Shown here one piece after another: positions 1 to 7,874 of a stretch of 64,000 bases of DNA. The position numbers were made by a program, and so were the translations under genes. Source of the DNA: CAVUBL01 sp963739795 (GTDB lineage Bacteria > Acidobacteriota > Thermoanaerobaculia > Multivoradales > DATKCC01); contig CAVUBL010000015.1 of the NCBI GenBank assembly GCA_963739795.1, positions 1-64,000 of the forward strand, written 5' to 3'. The notes under the pieces were generated by a model. It was not told where the DNA came from. It saw only the letters and a list, made by a program, of their open reading frames with translations, and made no database searches. Every line of letters starts with the position of its first letter. Position 1 is the stretch's first letter.

Positions 1-24
1 GGACAGCCCGACAATGGGGGCCGC

Positions 25-705
25 ATGTCTACTGACTGGGTTCGTATTATCGAAGACATCACCCTGGACGACCTGATAAGCGGTAGGGTTTCTCGGGTGG
101 ACGCATACGCCGCCCAAGTCCGAGGGTGGATACTCCAACCTGGACGGGAATTGGCTACTACATACCCCGCCGAAACAGACCACGGCATGGCTCTCCTGGC
201 CCTTGAGCTAATGTTCTTCGAGCCGCATGGACGATTGCGGACGAACCAACCTCATCGACAGCACGCCTCTAGAGAGCTCTTCTGTGAGGGTTTCGATCCA
301 TTCCGTGAGCATCTGAGGGTTAGTGGGGCAATAGAGAGTGATACGGACGAATTGCCTAGTGGCTCCTTTTACAAGTGGGCACGCTGCGGCCTGTTCCACT
401 CCTCCCTTCTCGCCGATGAGTTACTCGTCGACGCAGTCGGCTATTCCGGGCGCTGTCTTGCTCCGAATCCTCTGCTTGGCGGCTGGCTCGTCGATCCGTG
501 GCTGCTGCTTGATGCCTTGGAAGAGTATCTTGTCGGCTACATCGACGATCTAAAGTCCCTGCCAGGATCTGAGTTGCGTTGGAACTTCGATGCTGCTTTC
601 GAAGCTTTGATAGAGGCCCCGCTCAAGAGGCTGGCTGTGACAATGCCGTCCAACCATCCGGCTGGAGACGGGCGTCGCCTTCGGCGCCGCCGCTCAGCCG
701 AGTAG
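25..705 (+). CDS. Integron cassette protein, function unknown (226 aa)
   Basis: I do not recognise this protein. It has no signal peptide and no clear membrane span; the centre carries a Cys/His-containing stretch (FYKWARCGLFHSS, about residues 114-126) and the C-terminus is Arg-rich (GRRLRRRRSAE). Codon use is less GC-rich than the genes beyond 15 kb. The ATG at 25 follows a GGGGG run by a few bases. The gene is followed at once by an attC-like site (739-870), so it reads as the product of a mobile cassette carried in from elsewhere. Its own cassette start may lie just left of the window. Confidence 0.7.
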   Translation: MSTDWVRIIEDITLDDLISGRVSRVDAYAAQVRGWILQPGRELATTYPAETDHGMALLALELMFFEPHGRLRTNQPHRQHASRELFCEGFDPFREHLRVSGAIESDTDELPSGSFYKWARCGLFHSSLLADELLVDAVGYSGRCLAPNPLLGGWLVDPWLLLDALEEYLVGYIDDLKSLPGSELRWNFDAAFEALIEAPLKRLAVTMPSNHPAGDGRRLRRRRSAE

Positions 706-738
706 CCGTTCGAGAGACTGCCAACGACGAGCCCGGTC

Positions 739-870
739 GTTCAACCCTGCGTCTCCAGCGGGCGTCGAACCCGACGGAGGCTTCGCCAAGTGGCAGCGCA
801 AGGAAGGATGAACACCGATGCCGTGGCAGACGCCTTCACCCGACGCCGCTGAAGCGCCTAATCGTTAGCT
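739..870 (+). other. attC: integron attC site (long form)
   Basis: The R'' box GTTCAAC (739-745) and R' box GTTAGCT (864-870) enclose about 118 nt. The inner arms pair: GCGTCTCCAGCGGGCGTCG on the left matches the reverse complement of the segment before R' (CGACGCCGCTGAAGCGC) with single extra bases, the usual extrahelical-base pattern of attC. It lies directly between two unrelated small plus-strand genes. Confidence 0.65.
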
Positions 871-894
871 GCAAGCCCATGACCAGGAGAGACG

Positions 895-1164
895 TTGACT
901 GATAAGACCGTACTCCCGTTTCCAATCAAGACCTCGACTCGCTATAGAAATCAGCTAGGCCAGTTCGCGGTGCCCTGCGAGGTCTCGGAGCGCTGGCTGG
1001 AATTCGACCCAACTTCACATCCGCTGCGTGGTGGAGAGTTCATCGCTGTGGCTGTCATGACCCGAGGCAGCGATGGACATCCACGGAAGCTGAGTCAATT
1101 GTGGATTACTCGGGAGGAACTCACAGGAGTGTTGTCACGCGTGAAGGCGTCCGAGGAAGGTTAG
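895..1164 (+). CDS. Small integron cassette protein, function unknown (89 aa)
   Basis: Unrecognised soluble protein. The TTG start at 895 is preceded by AGGAGA (885-890) at short spacing, and no ATG is available in frame nearby. The sequence is a mix of beta-prone stretches (QFAVPCEV, EFIAVAVMTRG) and an amphipathic C-terminal helix, compatible with a small single-domain fold. It sits alone between two attC sites (739-870 and 1216-1275), the classic one-gene cassette. Nothing in the sequence points to a specific function. Confidence 0.6.
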   Translation: MTDKTVLPFPIKTSTRYRNQLGQFAVPCEVSERWLEFDPTSHPLRGGEFIAVAVMTRGSDGHPRKLSQLWITREELTGVLSRVKASEEG

Positions 1165-1215
1165 AAAGAAGCGCAGGCGCTCGAGCATCGCGGACCGAAC
1201 AATGAAGCAGAATGC

Positions 1216-1275
1216 AGCTAACAGATCACTAGAGCGGGTGCGAAAAACGCACCGCTCAGTTCAGGCACGTTAGGC
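1216..1275 (+). other. attC: integron attC site (textbook 60-bp form)
   Basis: This is the clearest attC in the window, exactly 60 bp. R'' is AGCTAAC (1216-1222) and R' is GTTAGGC (1269-1275). Between them GAGCGGGTGCG-aaaaa-CGCACCGCTC forms a hairpin with one unpaired G in the left arm, the extrahelical base that gives attC its strand polarity. The orientation matches plus-strand cassettes. Confidence 0.85.
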
Positions 1276-1324
1276 TCCCGAGAATGGGTAGCCAAACCAG
1301 GGTGCTGGAACGTGGCGTGCGCGA

Positions 1325-2170
1325 ATGACACCGACGGAACCCCATGTAACGGACCACCGGGCGCGCTCCGCCTTTGTCCGGCGAGTGGTGCAACGGACCG
1401 GAGAGCCTCCCGTGCCGGCAACGTTCTCGAACAAACCACGCCGGACGATCGTGCTGTTTTGGGACGACCTGGAGCGACTGCCCGCCGATGTCGGTGAGTG
1501 TATCGAGTCGTGGAAGCCGCTCATGACACAGGGCTTCGACCTCCGCCTATTCGACAGCAACGCAGCCAGGAGTTTCATCGCGAGCCGTCTGGACGCGCGT
1601 CACGAGGGCGCATACCGGAGGTGCTATCACCCCGCGATGCAATCCGACTACTTCCGGCTTTGCTACATCCTCGTGGAAGGCGGCTGCTACATCGACGCGG
1701 ACGACGTTCACAACGGCCCCGCGATCGAGCGCCTCTTCGACGACGGCCGGCTGAAGATCCAGCCTCTCTGCTACGACGTCGAGACCGATCAAATGGTCCC
1801 GCCCGAGATATTCACCAAGCCGGGAGCAGACGCCCCGACCTGGACCTTCTACTTCAACAACAACCCGTTACTGGCAGCCCCTGGTCACCCCATCGTCGAG
1901 CGGGCCCTCGCTAACGCGACCGCAGCAATCGAGCAAGCGGCTGACGGCGAGCTGCTAGAGATCCAGTCGACGACGGGCCCCGGTAACCTCACCCGATCGA
2001 TCTTCGAACTCGCGCAGCAGAGCGGCGCGACGTTGAGCGCGCTCCACGTTCTAGGTGACTGGGAAGACGTTGCGAGCAGTCGGTGGCCTCTCAGCTACCG
2101 GAGCGACGGAAGGAACTGGCGGCTCTCGAACTGCCGGGAATACCAGCCGACGGGGCGGAGTCACCGATGA
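1325..2170 (+). CDS. DXD-motif glycosyltransferase (Gly_transf_sug/OCH1-like), 281 aa
   Basis: The central block (AMQSDYFRLCYILVEGG, then CYIDADDVHNGP) is the signature of sugar-binding-region glycosyltransferases of the OCH1/TcdB-like superfamily: an acidic DxD-type metal site after a Gly-Gly turn, here DADD at about residue 135. Such enzymes move a sugar from a nucleotide donor to a glycan. No membrane segment is evident. The stop overlaps the start of the next gene (ATGA at 2167-2170), so the two are translationally coupled and probably modify the same surface glycan. Both sit in one cassette after the attC at 1216-1275. The exact sugar and acceptor cannot be told. Confidence 0.8.
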   Translation: MTPTEPHVTDHRARSAFVRRVVQRTGEPPVPATFSNKPRRTIVLFWDDLERLPADVGECIESWKPLMTQGFDLRLFDSNAARSFIASRLDARHEGAYRRCYHPAMQSDYFRLCYILVEGGCYIDADDVHNGPAIERLFDDGRLKIQPLCYDVETDQMVPPEIFTKPGADAPTWTFYFNNNPLLAAPGHPIVERALANATAAIEQAADGELLEIQSTTGPGNLTRSIFELAQQSGATLSALHVLGDWEDVASSRWPLSYRSDGRNWRLSNCREYQPTGRSHR

Positions 2171-4452
2171 ATCTGACCCGGGGCATCCTCGCACCGACCA
2201 GGTTCTTCTATCGCCTCGGTCTGAAGGGACGGCGGCTGCTTCCGAGGCGGCGATGCCACGCCTTCGGATCGGCCAACGGCACCGAGAGGATTGAGCGGAT
2301 CTACGTCATCAACCTCGATCGCCAACCCGACCGCTGGGCCGAGATGAGGCGGGAGCTCGATCAGATCCTTGACTGCTCGGGGAATTCGCTTACGCAGAGG
2401 ACCGTGCGCTTCCCTGCCAACGACGCGAGGAGCTTTGCGCGGTCACCCAAGGCGGACGACGAAGTTGATCCGATGTATACCCTCCGGGATCAGCTGTTCG
2501 TCGAGCCGCAGCCGCGTTTGCTGCCCGACCGGTTCGAACTCGATCGGCCGATCCGGATGAGCTGGCCAGAGGTTGCGGTCGTCCGCTCGCACGTTGGCGT
2601 CTGGCGCCGTATCGCGACCGGAGAGGACGCCTACGCGCTCGTGCTTGAGGACGACGCTTGGTTCAAGTGGGGGTTCGGTCGATACGTGGACCGGGCCTGG
2701 CCCGAACTCGCGCCAGACCGCGACGGAACCGCACGCTTCGATGTACTCTACCTCTCCTACAAGGAGGTGAAGGGTGGCGCCCAGAAGGCCCTCCTATCAC
2801 CCAGCGTGTTTCGCCCGGTGCGCGGGCTCTGGTACCTCTCCGGCTACGTCCTCTCTCGCGAGGGCGCCCGGAAGCTGCTTCGGCTGCTGCCCTGCCGGGG
2901 GCCGGTCGACTTGTGGGTGAACCACCAGTTCGACGCGCTCGAAGTGCGGGCGACGCGGCGGTCGCTGATCAGCCAGCGGCCCGACTGGGGCTCGACCAAC
3001 TCCTACTCGGTCCTCCCCACGCTGAGCCGAATAGGCGTTCTCGACTGCGAAGGGCAGTCGCTCTTCCAGAACCGCCCGCAGCAGAGGCCAGTGTTTGCCT
3101 TCGGCGAGGAGGACTCGGGGCTTTCCTCGCTTGCGATGGCGCTCTCGATGCTCGGCTATCGATGCTGCTCCGACCTGGAGGAGCTTCCTGAAGAGGAGCG
3201 GGCGCAGCTCCTCTCGGGATCGAGCAACCGCGTGTTCGACGCCTATGTGAACATCGGGTCTCTGATGGCGAGTGCGGCGACGCTTAAGGAGCGCTATCCT
3301 GGGGCGAAGTTCTTTGTCACCACGAGCAACGGCGGCGCCTCGAACGGCGACGGCGTGAGCCTGCCCGACGGGCTGAGCGGCGACGACGTCGCTGTGCTTC
3401 ACTCCGGCGCTGCCGACAAGTGGAAGACCGTCTGCGAGCACCTGAGGTGCGCGCCGCCGGCATGCTCCTTCCCCGAGATGGCCGATCTCGGCCACAGGCC
3501 GCTCCTAGATGTGGGCGGCGGGACGAGGCCGGCTGTGAACCTGAGCGAGCTGCGGCGCGACCTGTCGCCCTGGGTGATCGAGCCGCGCCCCGGGTGGTGC
3601 GGTATCCGCGTCGGCTCGCCCACGAATGCCGCTGCGAGCGTGCGTTTCGACGACCGCCTGGAGAATGTTAACAACGAGCGCTGGCTGGTGCGAGACGACA
3701 CTTTCCCGGGGAACCTAGGCCTCTTCCGTCCTGCCAACGTCGAATGCCGCGAGGGGGTCGGCGCAGTGCTCAGCGTGAGGCGCGAGTCGCTTGGCGTCCG
3801 CGACTACAGCGCCGCGTCGATCTCAAGCCGCGACCGGTTCCTATTCGGGAGATTCGAGACTACGCTCCAGGCATCGAAGGTGCCCGGCTTGATAACCGGG
3901 TTCTTCTTGCACCGCGACTCACCCCGGCAGGAGATCGACGTCGAGATCGTGGGTAAGTGCTCTAACTGTCTCCTACTAAACGTCTTCTATAATCCTGGCA
4001 CTGAAGGCGCGAGGTTCGACTACGGCTACCGGGGTGCGCCGACGATCATCGACCTGGGCTTCGACGCGTCGGAAATGCTCCACCGCTTCGCCATCGAGTG
4101 GGGCCCTGGTGAGATCCGTTGGTTCGTTGACGATCGACTGATCCACGAGCGAGTCAACTGGGACCCGACGCCGATTCCCCGGCTGCCGATGTCCCTGCAC
4201 GTCAACTTATGGCCCTCGCGCTCGCGTGAACTCGCCGGGCGGCTTGCCTGGCGACACCTCCCCGCCGACGCGGTAGTGAAGTGGATCTCGGTGGAGGCGA
4301 ACCTGGCCACAAGCCTCAGTCACCCCGATGAGCGCCATACGGAGCCTAACCCCTATGAGGCCCCCGGTTGTCAAGTGCGCAGAAGTTCCGGAGCCGCCGG
4401 GTGGGGGACGGCTCGGACCAGCGAGCTCGTAGAGGAGATCCGATGGTCCTGA
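2167..4452 (+). CDS. Three-domain GT25 glycosyltransferase / sulfotransferase-like / GH16 protein (761 aa)
   Basis: Residues about 43-300 look like a GT25 (LPS glycosyltransferase) domain: RIYVINLDRQPDRW near the start and the metal-site segment ALVLEDDAW at about 157-165. Residues about 305-440 (FGEEDSGLSSLAMALSMLGY, then YPGAKFFVTT) resemble the P-loop sulfotransferase fold, but the usual GxxKTGT loop is altered, so activity is doubtful. Residues about 550-715 form a GH16-type jelly roll with the catalytic pattern QEIDVEIVG (about 588). The ATG overlaps the upstream glycosyltransferase stop. No signal peptide is visible, which is odd for a GH16 enzyme. It may build and trim a surface polysaccharide, which is an inference. 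It is very large for a cassette gene. Confidence 0.75.
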   Translation: MNLTRGILAPTRFFYRLGLKGRRLLPRRRCHAFGSANGTERIERIYVINLDRQPDRWAEMRRELDQILDCSGNSLTQRTVRFPANDARSFARSPKADDEVDPMYTLRDQLFVEPQPRLLPDRFELDRPIRMSWPEVAVVRSHVGVWRRIATGEDAYALVLEDDAWFKWGFGRYVDRAWPELAPDRDGTARFDVLYLSYKEVKGGAQKALLSPSVFRPVRGLWYLSGYVLSREGARKLLRLLPCRGPVDLWVNHQFDALEVRATRRSLISQRPDWGSTNSYSVLPTLSRIGVLDCEGQSLFQNRPQQRPVFAFGEEDSGLSSLAMALSMLGYRCCSDLEELPEEERAQLLSGSSNRVFDAYVNIGSLMASAATLKERYPGAKFFVTTSNGGASNGDGVSLPDGLSGDDVAVLHSGAADKWKTVCEHLRCAPPACSFPEMADLGHRPLLDVGGGTRPAVNLSELRRDLSPWVIEPRPGWCGIRVGSPTNAAASVRFDDRLENVNNERWLVRDDTFPGNLGLFRPANVECREGVGAVLSVRRESLGVRDYSAASISSRDRFLFGRFETTLQASKVPGLITGFFLHRDSPRQEIDVEIVGKCSNCLLLNVFYNPGTEGARFDYGYRGAPTIIDLGFDASEMLHRFAIEWGPGEIRWFVDDRLIHERVNWDPTPIPRLPMSLHVNLWPSRSRELAGRLAWRHLPADAVVKWISVEANLATSLSHPDERHTEPNPYEAPGCQVRRSSGAAGWGTARTSELVEEIRWS

Positions 4453-4554
4453 CTTGGGTTTCTGTCGGTGCAGAGAAAACGGCCTGCACCAAACACCTAT
4501 TCGGGCTCAGCCCGTCGCCATGGCGTCGGGTGCGGGGGAGTATCTCCCGCGCGT

Positions 4555-4647
4555 CCTAGAAACGCTTCTGTGCCCTCATGCCGTCCCACTCAAAGCGTCG
4601 AGTCAGTGCCGCCGGTGAAGCGTAGGGGGAGCACCGTTCAGTTAGCC
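4555..4647 (+). other. attC: Degenerate attC-like site
   Basis: The right end is a good R' box, GTTAGCC (4641-4647), and ACGCTTC (4562-4568) pairs with GAAGCGT (4617-4623). The R'' box is poor (CCTAGAAAC, 4555-4563). It lies about 100 bp after the stop of the GT25/GH16 gene, where a cassette end is expected. The weak R'' makes this less certain than the other sites. Confidence 0.45.
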
Positions 4648-4871
4648 TCTGGGCTCGGGGGAGGGGCAGGTCCGTGTCTCCATCGAACGAGCTGCTGAAA
4701 ACTGGACGTGGGAGCGGAGGCGGGTGGCCAATCCCATCGTCGGGCTGCCGGGTCGTAGGCCATGGACCGTGCGGTCTGCGAAGAGACCATGCGGTGACGC
4801 TTTGCGGGTCCTGGGTCGGGCTCGGCCCTGAGCGGCTCCAGTTAGACGACCAGCTCACCCGCCTCCCTCCC
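4648..4871. other. Non-coding stretch next to the IS110 transposase gene
   Basis: I see no credible gene here; the long plus-strand frame that starts at 4674 is mostly antisense to the transposase. It lies downstream of the transposase stop, while only 85 bp separate the transposase start from the other end of the element. In IS1111-type elements the bridge RNA is encoded in the end beyond the transposase stop, so part of this stretch may be that RNA gene. This is inference. An isolated GTTAGAC at 4841-4847 could be a leftover R' box. Confidence 0.3.
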
Positions 4872-6003
4872 TCAAGCTGCGACGAAGCGCTTCAGATCGA
4901 AGGGCTCGTCTCGTTTGATCATGTAGTAGACGGCCCGGCCGAGCCGGGCGGCCAAGACTCCCATCGCCTTGCCTTTCCCGTGCTTTCTCTCGAGACGCGA
5001 GAAGAATTTCTGGCCCGCAGGATTGGCCCGGAGAAAGAGGGCGGCGGCTTCGGAGAAGGCCCACTTGAGGTGGACGTTGCCCATCTTGGCGCCAGCGGGC
5101 TTGCCCTTCTTGCCCGCGGATTCCCGGTGGCCGCGGACCAGGCGGCTGTAGGAAAGAAAGTTGCCAGCGCCGGGGAAGCGCTGCCAGTCTTGGACCTCGT
5201 AAAGAATCGTCAATCCCAGGATCTTGCCGATCCCCGGGACGGTGCGCAGGAGCTGGAAGCGGGGCCGGTCGTGTTCGAGAGCCGCCTGGGTGAGGAAGAG
5301 CTCGAGCTCTTGGATCGTGTGGTCGAAGGTGTCGAGCATCGCGAGATCCGAGGCAATCGACATCTGCACCGAGTCCTCGTCGCCGAAGTGCTCGAGCAGC
5401 CCGCCGCGGTTGCCCGCTTGGTCAATGCGCGTCTCGAGCGGCTCGAGGTTGTACTGGGTGTTGGTGTTCTGGATGTGCGAGAGGAGCTCTGCGCGCTTGT
5501 GGACGAAGTAGAGCCGGCGCCGCAGCAGGTCCCGCGTGGCGCGCATCTCCCGCGGGTAGACGTAGGCCATGGGGAAGGTGCCGCCCCGCAGCAGAACGGC
5601 GATCTTGTAGGAGTCGATCCGGTCGTTCTTCGACTTGCCGCCGTGGATCGCCTTCATGTAGAGGGCATGGCCCAGGGCGAAGGGGATCGACTCGGCCGCG
5701 CAGAGGTCGGCAAGCCAGTACCAGCAGAACAGGCATTCGACACCGACGACCAGGTCCTCCCGGAAGGGTTCGATCGCCCGCAGGAAAGCATCCGGCCGGC
5801 ACGGGAGGTTGCGGTGGAGGCGGACGTTGCCTGTCGCGTCGATCACACAGACGTACATGGTCCGGGCATGCAGATCCACGCCGCAGTAGAAGGCGTGCTG
5901 GGAGGTGTAGAATCGCATCGAGGCCTCCTTTCGAGAGGGTTAGGGAAGATGCCCCGAAGCGTACCGCGTGGGTGCGCTCGAAGGGGGCCTCGAATCAGTA
6001 TCC
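4848..6003 (-). mobile_element. IS110/IS1111-type insertion sequence, copy 1, inside an attC site
   Basis: The right end is set by comparison with copy 2: the two are the same up to AATCAGTATCC (5992-6003 here, ending at 9265 there), then diverge into two different attC hairpins. The left end is not fixed by the sequence and may lie anywhere between 4648 and 4871. The element points against the cassettes. IS110-type elements carry no long inverted repeats or target duplication, consistent with what is seen. Confidence 0.7.
4872..5918 (-). CDS. IS110-family DEDD transposase (348 aa)
   Basis: The N-terminal RuvC-like DEDD domain is complete: GVDLHARTMYVCVID (first Asp), VGVECLFCWYW (Glu), and KNDRIDSYKIA (two Asp). 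The C-terminal transposase_20 domain follows, with LLRTVPGIGKILGLTIL (a helix-hairpin-helix-like turn) and the serine segment FLSYSRLVRG. This enzyme recombines the element into a target chosen by an IS-encoded bridge RNA. Length is normal for the family and the frame is open, so it may be active. The ATG has AAAGGAGG just upstream. It is the source or sister of the truncated copy at 8527-9265. Confidence 0.92.
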   Translation of the reverse strand: MRFYTSQHAFYCGVDLHARTMYVCVIDATGNVRLHRNLPCRPDAFLRAIEPFREDLVVGVECLFCWYWLADLCAAESIPFALGHALYMKAIHGGKSKNDRIDSYKIAVLLRGGTFPMAYVYPREMRATRDLLRRRLYFVHKRAELLSHIQNTNTQYNLEPLETRIDQAGNRGGLLEHFGDEDSVQMSIASDLAMLDTFDHTIQELELFLTQAALEHDRPRFQLLRTVPGIGKILGLTILYEVQDWQRFPGAGNFLSYSRLVRGHRESAGKKGKPAGAKMGNVHLKWAFSEAAALFLRANPAGQKFFSRLERKHGKGKAMGVLAARLGRAVYYMIKRDEPFDLKRFVAA

Positions 6004-6058
6004 AAGCGGGTGGAGACGGACCGGCTGCGCCGGCCGCTCACCCGCAGCAACGTTAAAC
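6004..6058 (+). other. attC: Right part of an attC site split by the IS110 copy
   Basis: Immediately after the IS end come the arms GCGGGTG (6007-6013) and CACCCGC (about 6039-6045) around a GC-rich loop, then R' GTTAAAC (6052-6058), a perfect GTTRRRY. No R'' box is found near 4848-4871, so the left part has been lost or moved by the insertion. The same junction type is seen at 9265/9266. Confidence 0.6.
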
Positions 6059-6080
6059 GGCACAACAACTTGAGGCAAGT

Positions 6081-6722
6081 GTGAGACCCCTGATCCGAGG
6101 CATCTTGGCATTCATTATCTTGGCCGCAGTCTATCTTGGACTGGTCGCCTCCTATTTGGAGACGCTCTCGCCACGGGATGTCCTTGGAGTCGCCGTCCTG
6201 TGGCTGACTTGGCCTGCGATGGTCTTGTCCAGAGTCGGCATCCGGTATTCGTCCCTCCTTCTGGTCTCGGCCGTTGTGCTGGTTCTCAGCCTTCGTATCA
6301 TCAAACAGAGACGCCCTCTATTTCGACTCAAGTTTGCGCCGTTGTTTGTTTTCGGTTACTGTGCACTGGGCGCCTTCTACTTTGTCTTCGCCCCCGTCCC
6401 AGCACCCGCAATGTCGAGGTTCGACTTTTGTTCGGAGCAACTCGGCACTGTATACCGCCAGGCATTCGCAGAGGGCTATCATTGGGGTATGAACAATCGA
6501 TGGGTCATCGTCGACGGCGTCATACCTCCTGCAATGTCTTACGGCTGGTTCGACGGTTATCGCGCTGGGGTCGGCGAGTGGGAGCGCGTTCTGCCAGGAG
6601 TCACAGTCGCTCGACTGCGTGCGTCAATACCGGGGGTCCGCAGAGCCACTGACCGGCCGGTGCAGGAGCTTGACCTGTGCAGTAATCCAAAAGCGGAGAT
6701 AGTTGGATATGCAGTACCCTAG
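6081..6722 (+). CDS. Cassette membrane protein, function unknown (213 aa)
   Basis: The GTG start at 6081 lies 22 nt after the R' box. Three hydrophobic spans are visible in the first 120 residues: ILAFIILAAVYLGLVA, LGVAVLWLTWPAMVL with SSLLLVSAVVLVLSL, and FGYCALGAFYFVFAPV. They are followed by a polar C-terminal domain with two Cys, probably outside the membrane. I do not recognise a family. It is the only gene of its cassette and is followed after 9 nt by an attC that now holds a group II intron. Base composition is lower in GC than the chromosome to the right. Confidence 0.65.
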   Translation: MRPLIRGILAFIILAAVYLGLVASYLETLSPRDVLGVAVLWLTWPAMVLSRVGIRYSSLLLVSAVVLVLSLRIIKQRRPLFRLKFAPLFVFGYCALGAFYFVFAPVPAPAMSRFDFCSEQLGTVYRQAFAEGYHWGMNNRWVIVDGVIPPAMSYGWFDGYRAGVGEWERVLPGVTVARLRASIPGVRRATDRPVQELDLCSNPKAEIVGYAVP

Positions 6723-6786
6723 GCAGGAGCCGTCTAACCATCGCTTGCACCGGTCGGCTGGCGCCGCCGGTGAAGCGCAACGCGTT

Positions 6787-7777
6787 GTGCGACACGAAGT
6801 CGCTTCAGATAGGTGTCCTCCGAGAAGAGAGGACCACCCGTACCGCCGGGTGAATCTACGGGCCTGAATCAAGAGCGGCCCGGACAATGTGCCGAAGCGT
6901 GCTGCGACACGCGGGGCTCGAAATCGCGAGAGAGTAGAGCCCTCCTGGGAGCCTCGACCCGGGTGAGGGCTAGAAAGCGGGCAAGGTGAACGTACGTGAA
7001 CCTGTGAACCGATCGTCATGCGAGAGCAAGCCAAAGAGGCTGAGAGGCTTGAGCCAAACGGTGAAGGTGCCCGGAAGGGGCCGAGAACGGCAACCCCTCG
7101 CGGTCAACGTGGCACCCGGTCGATAGCAGGCACCTACCCCCGCGTGGACTTCTGGAGCGGAACGTGGAAACCTCGTACCTTCGCCTGACCCGAGGCATGG
7201 CCCGATCTTTCCTTCCCGACGGTGAGCTGCCGAGCCGCTGTCGGCCGGGATCGTTCCGGCCCGAGCACGGCCCGATCTTCTCTCCCCTCTTCGGAGGCCA
7301 GAGTCGTTCCGGCACGGCCGCTGCGGGTTCGAGGCAAGCCGACCGCAAGGGAGGCCCACGGAGGTGCGGGACAGGATGCTGGAAGAAGCGAACGCCGGCT
7401 TGTAACGAGTCGGATACGGGACGCACGTGCCCGGCCCGCAAGGGAGCCCACGTCCAGCAGGTGCTCCGACGCGAGAGAGCTTGGAGAACCGTCTTGACGA
7501 GGGAAGGCGACAGACGGCTGTGAGAGCAGCCGGCGCACCCTCGGACCTCTCGTGGTCGTCCGTCGATTGGCGGTCGGTCGAGAAGGAGGTATGGCGGCTG
7601 CAGGCGCGTATTGCGAAGGCAGTCCGAGAACTGTGGTCCTCATGGTAGACTCCAGTTGACACGAGACTGCTGGGTCCGGCACCGGGCCTTTGGAGTGCTT
7701 GAGCCGTATGCGGGGAAACTCGCACGTACGGTTCTGAGAGGAGCTGGGGGCCGGTGACGGCCCCCGGCTTACTCGAC
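6787..7777 (+). mobile_element. Group II intron with collapsed maturase gene (991 nt)
   Basis: The 5' end GTGCGAC fits the group II consensus GUGYG. Domain V is 7701-7734: GAGCCGTATG and CGTACGGTTC pair around a GGGGAAACTC hairpin. Domain VI is 7737-7777, with a GGGGGCCG/CGGCCCCC stem, then CTTACTCGAC at the 3' splice site. The region 6787-7160 has the repeated short stems expected of domain I. The reading frame normally carried in domain IV is reduced to about 30 codons (7544-7648), so the intron cannot make its own reverse transcriptase. It could splice or move only with help in trans. Confidence 0.85.
7544..7648 (+). pseudogene. Remnant of group II intron maturase/reverse transcriptase (N-terminus only)
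   Basis: The frame reads SWSSVDWRSVEKEVWRLQAR and then IAKAVRE. This matches the conserved start of group II intron-encoded proteins (a W...DW..VE.EV.RLQ.RI.KA pattern) just before the reverse transcriptase domain. It stops at once (TAG ending at 7648), and everything from RT motif 0 to the maturase and zinc domains is missing before domain V begins about 50 nt later. This is an internal deletion, not a degenerate full gene. Confidence 0.75.
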
Positions 7778-7874
7778 AGCCCCCTTCAGCGAACTCCAAC
7801 ATGACCGACAAGAAGACCAACGATGCTCTGGAGCTCACCGGACAGGATTACTCGCGGCGGCAGCTCGATCCGCT

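Larger units (their letters stand above)
6732..7781 (+). other. attC: attC site interrupted by a group II intron
   Basis: R'' is GTCTAAC (6732-6738). The arms CGCTTGCACCGGTCGGC and GCCGCCGGTGAAGCG pair with an extra G in the left arm and an extra T further in. The R' box is cut: GTT (6784-6786) lies left of the intron and AGCC (7778-7781) right of it. Removing 6787-7777 restores GTTAGCC and a 59-bp attC. Confidence 0.8.

Noticed and set aside
4841..4847. GTTAGAC as the R' box of another attC
   Set aside because: I could not find a matching R'' box or paired arms within 150 bp upstream; it may be a leftover or chance.
4674..6056. 460-codon plus-strand frame over the first IS110 copy
   Set aside because: It is antisense to the transposase with its DEDD motifs, and the matching frame over copy 2 breaks differently; high GC makes long antisense frames common here.
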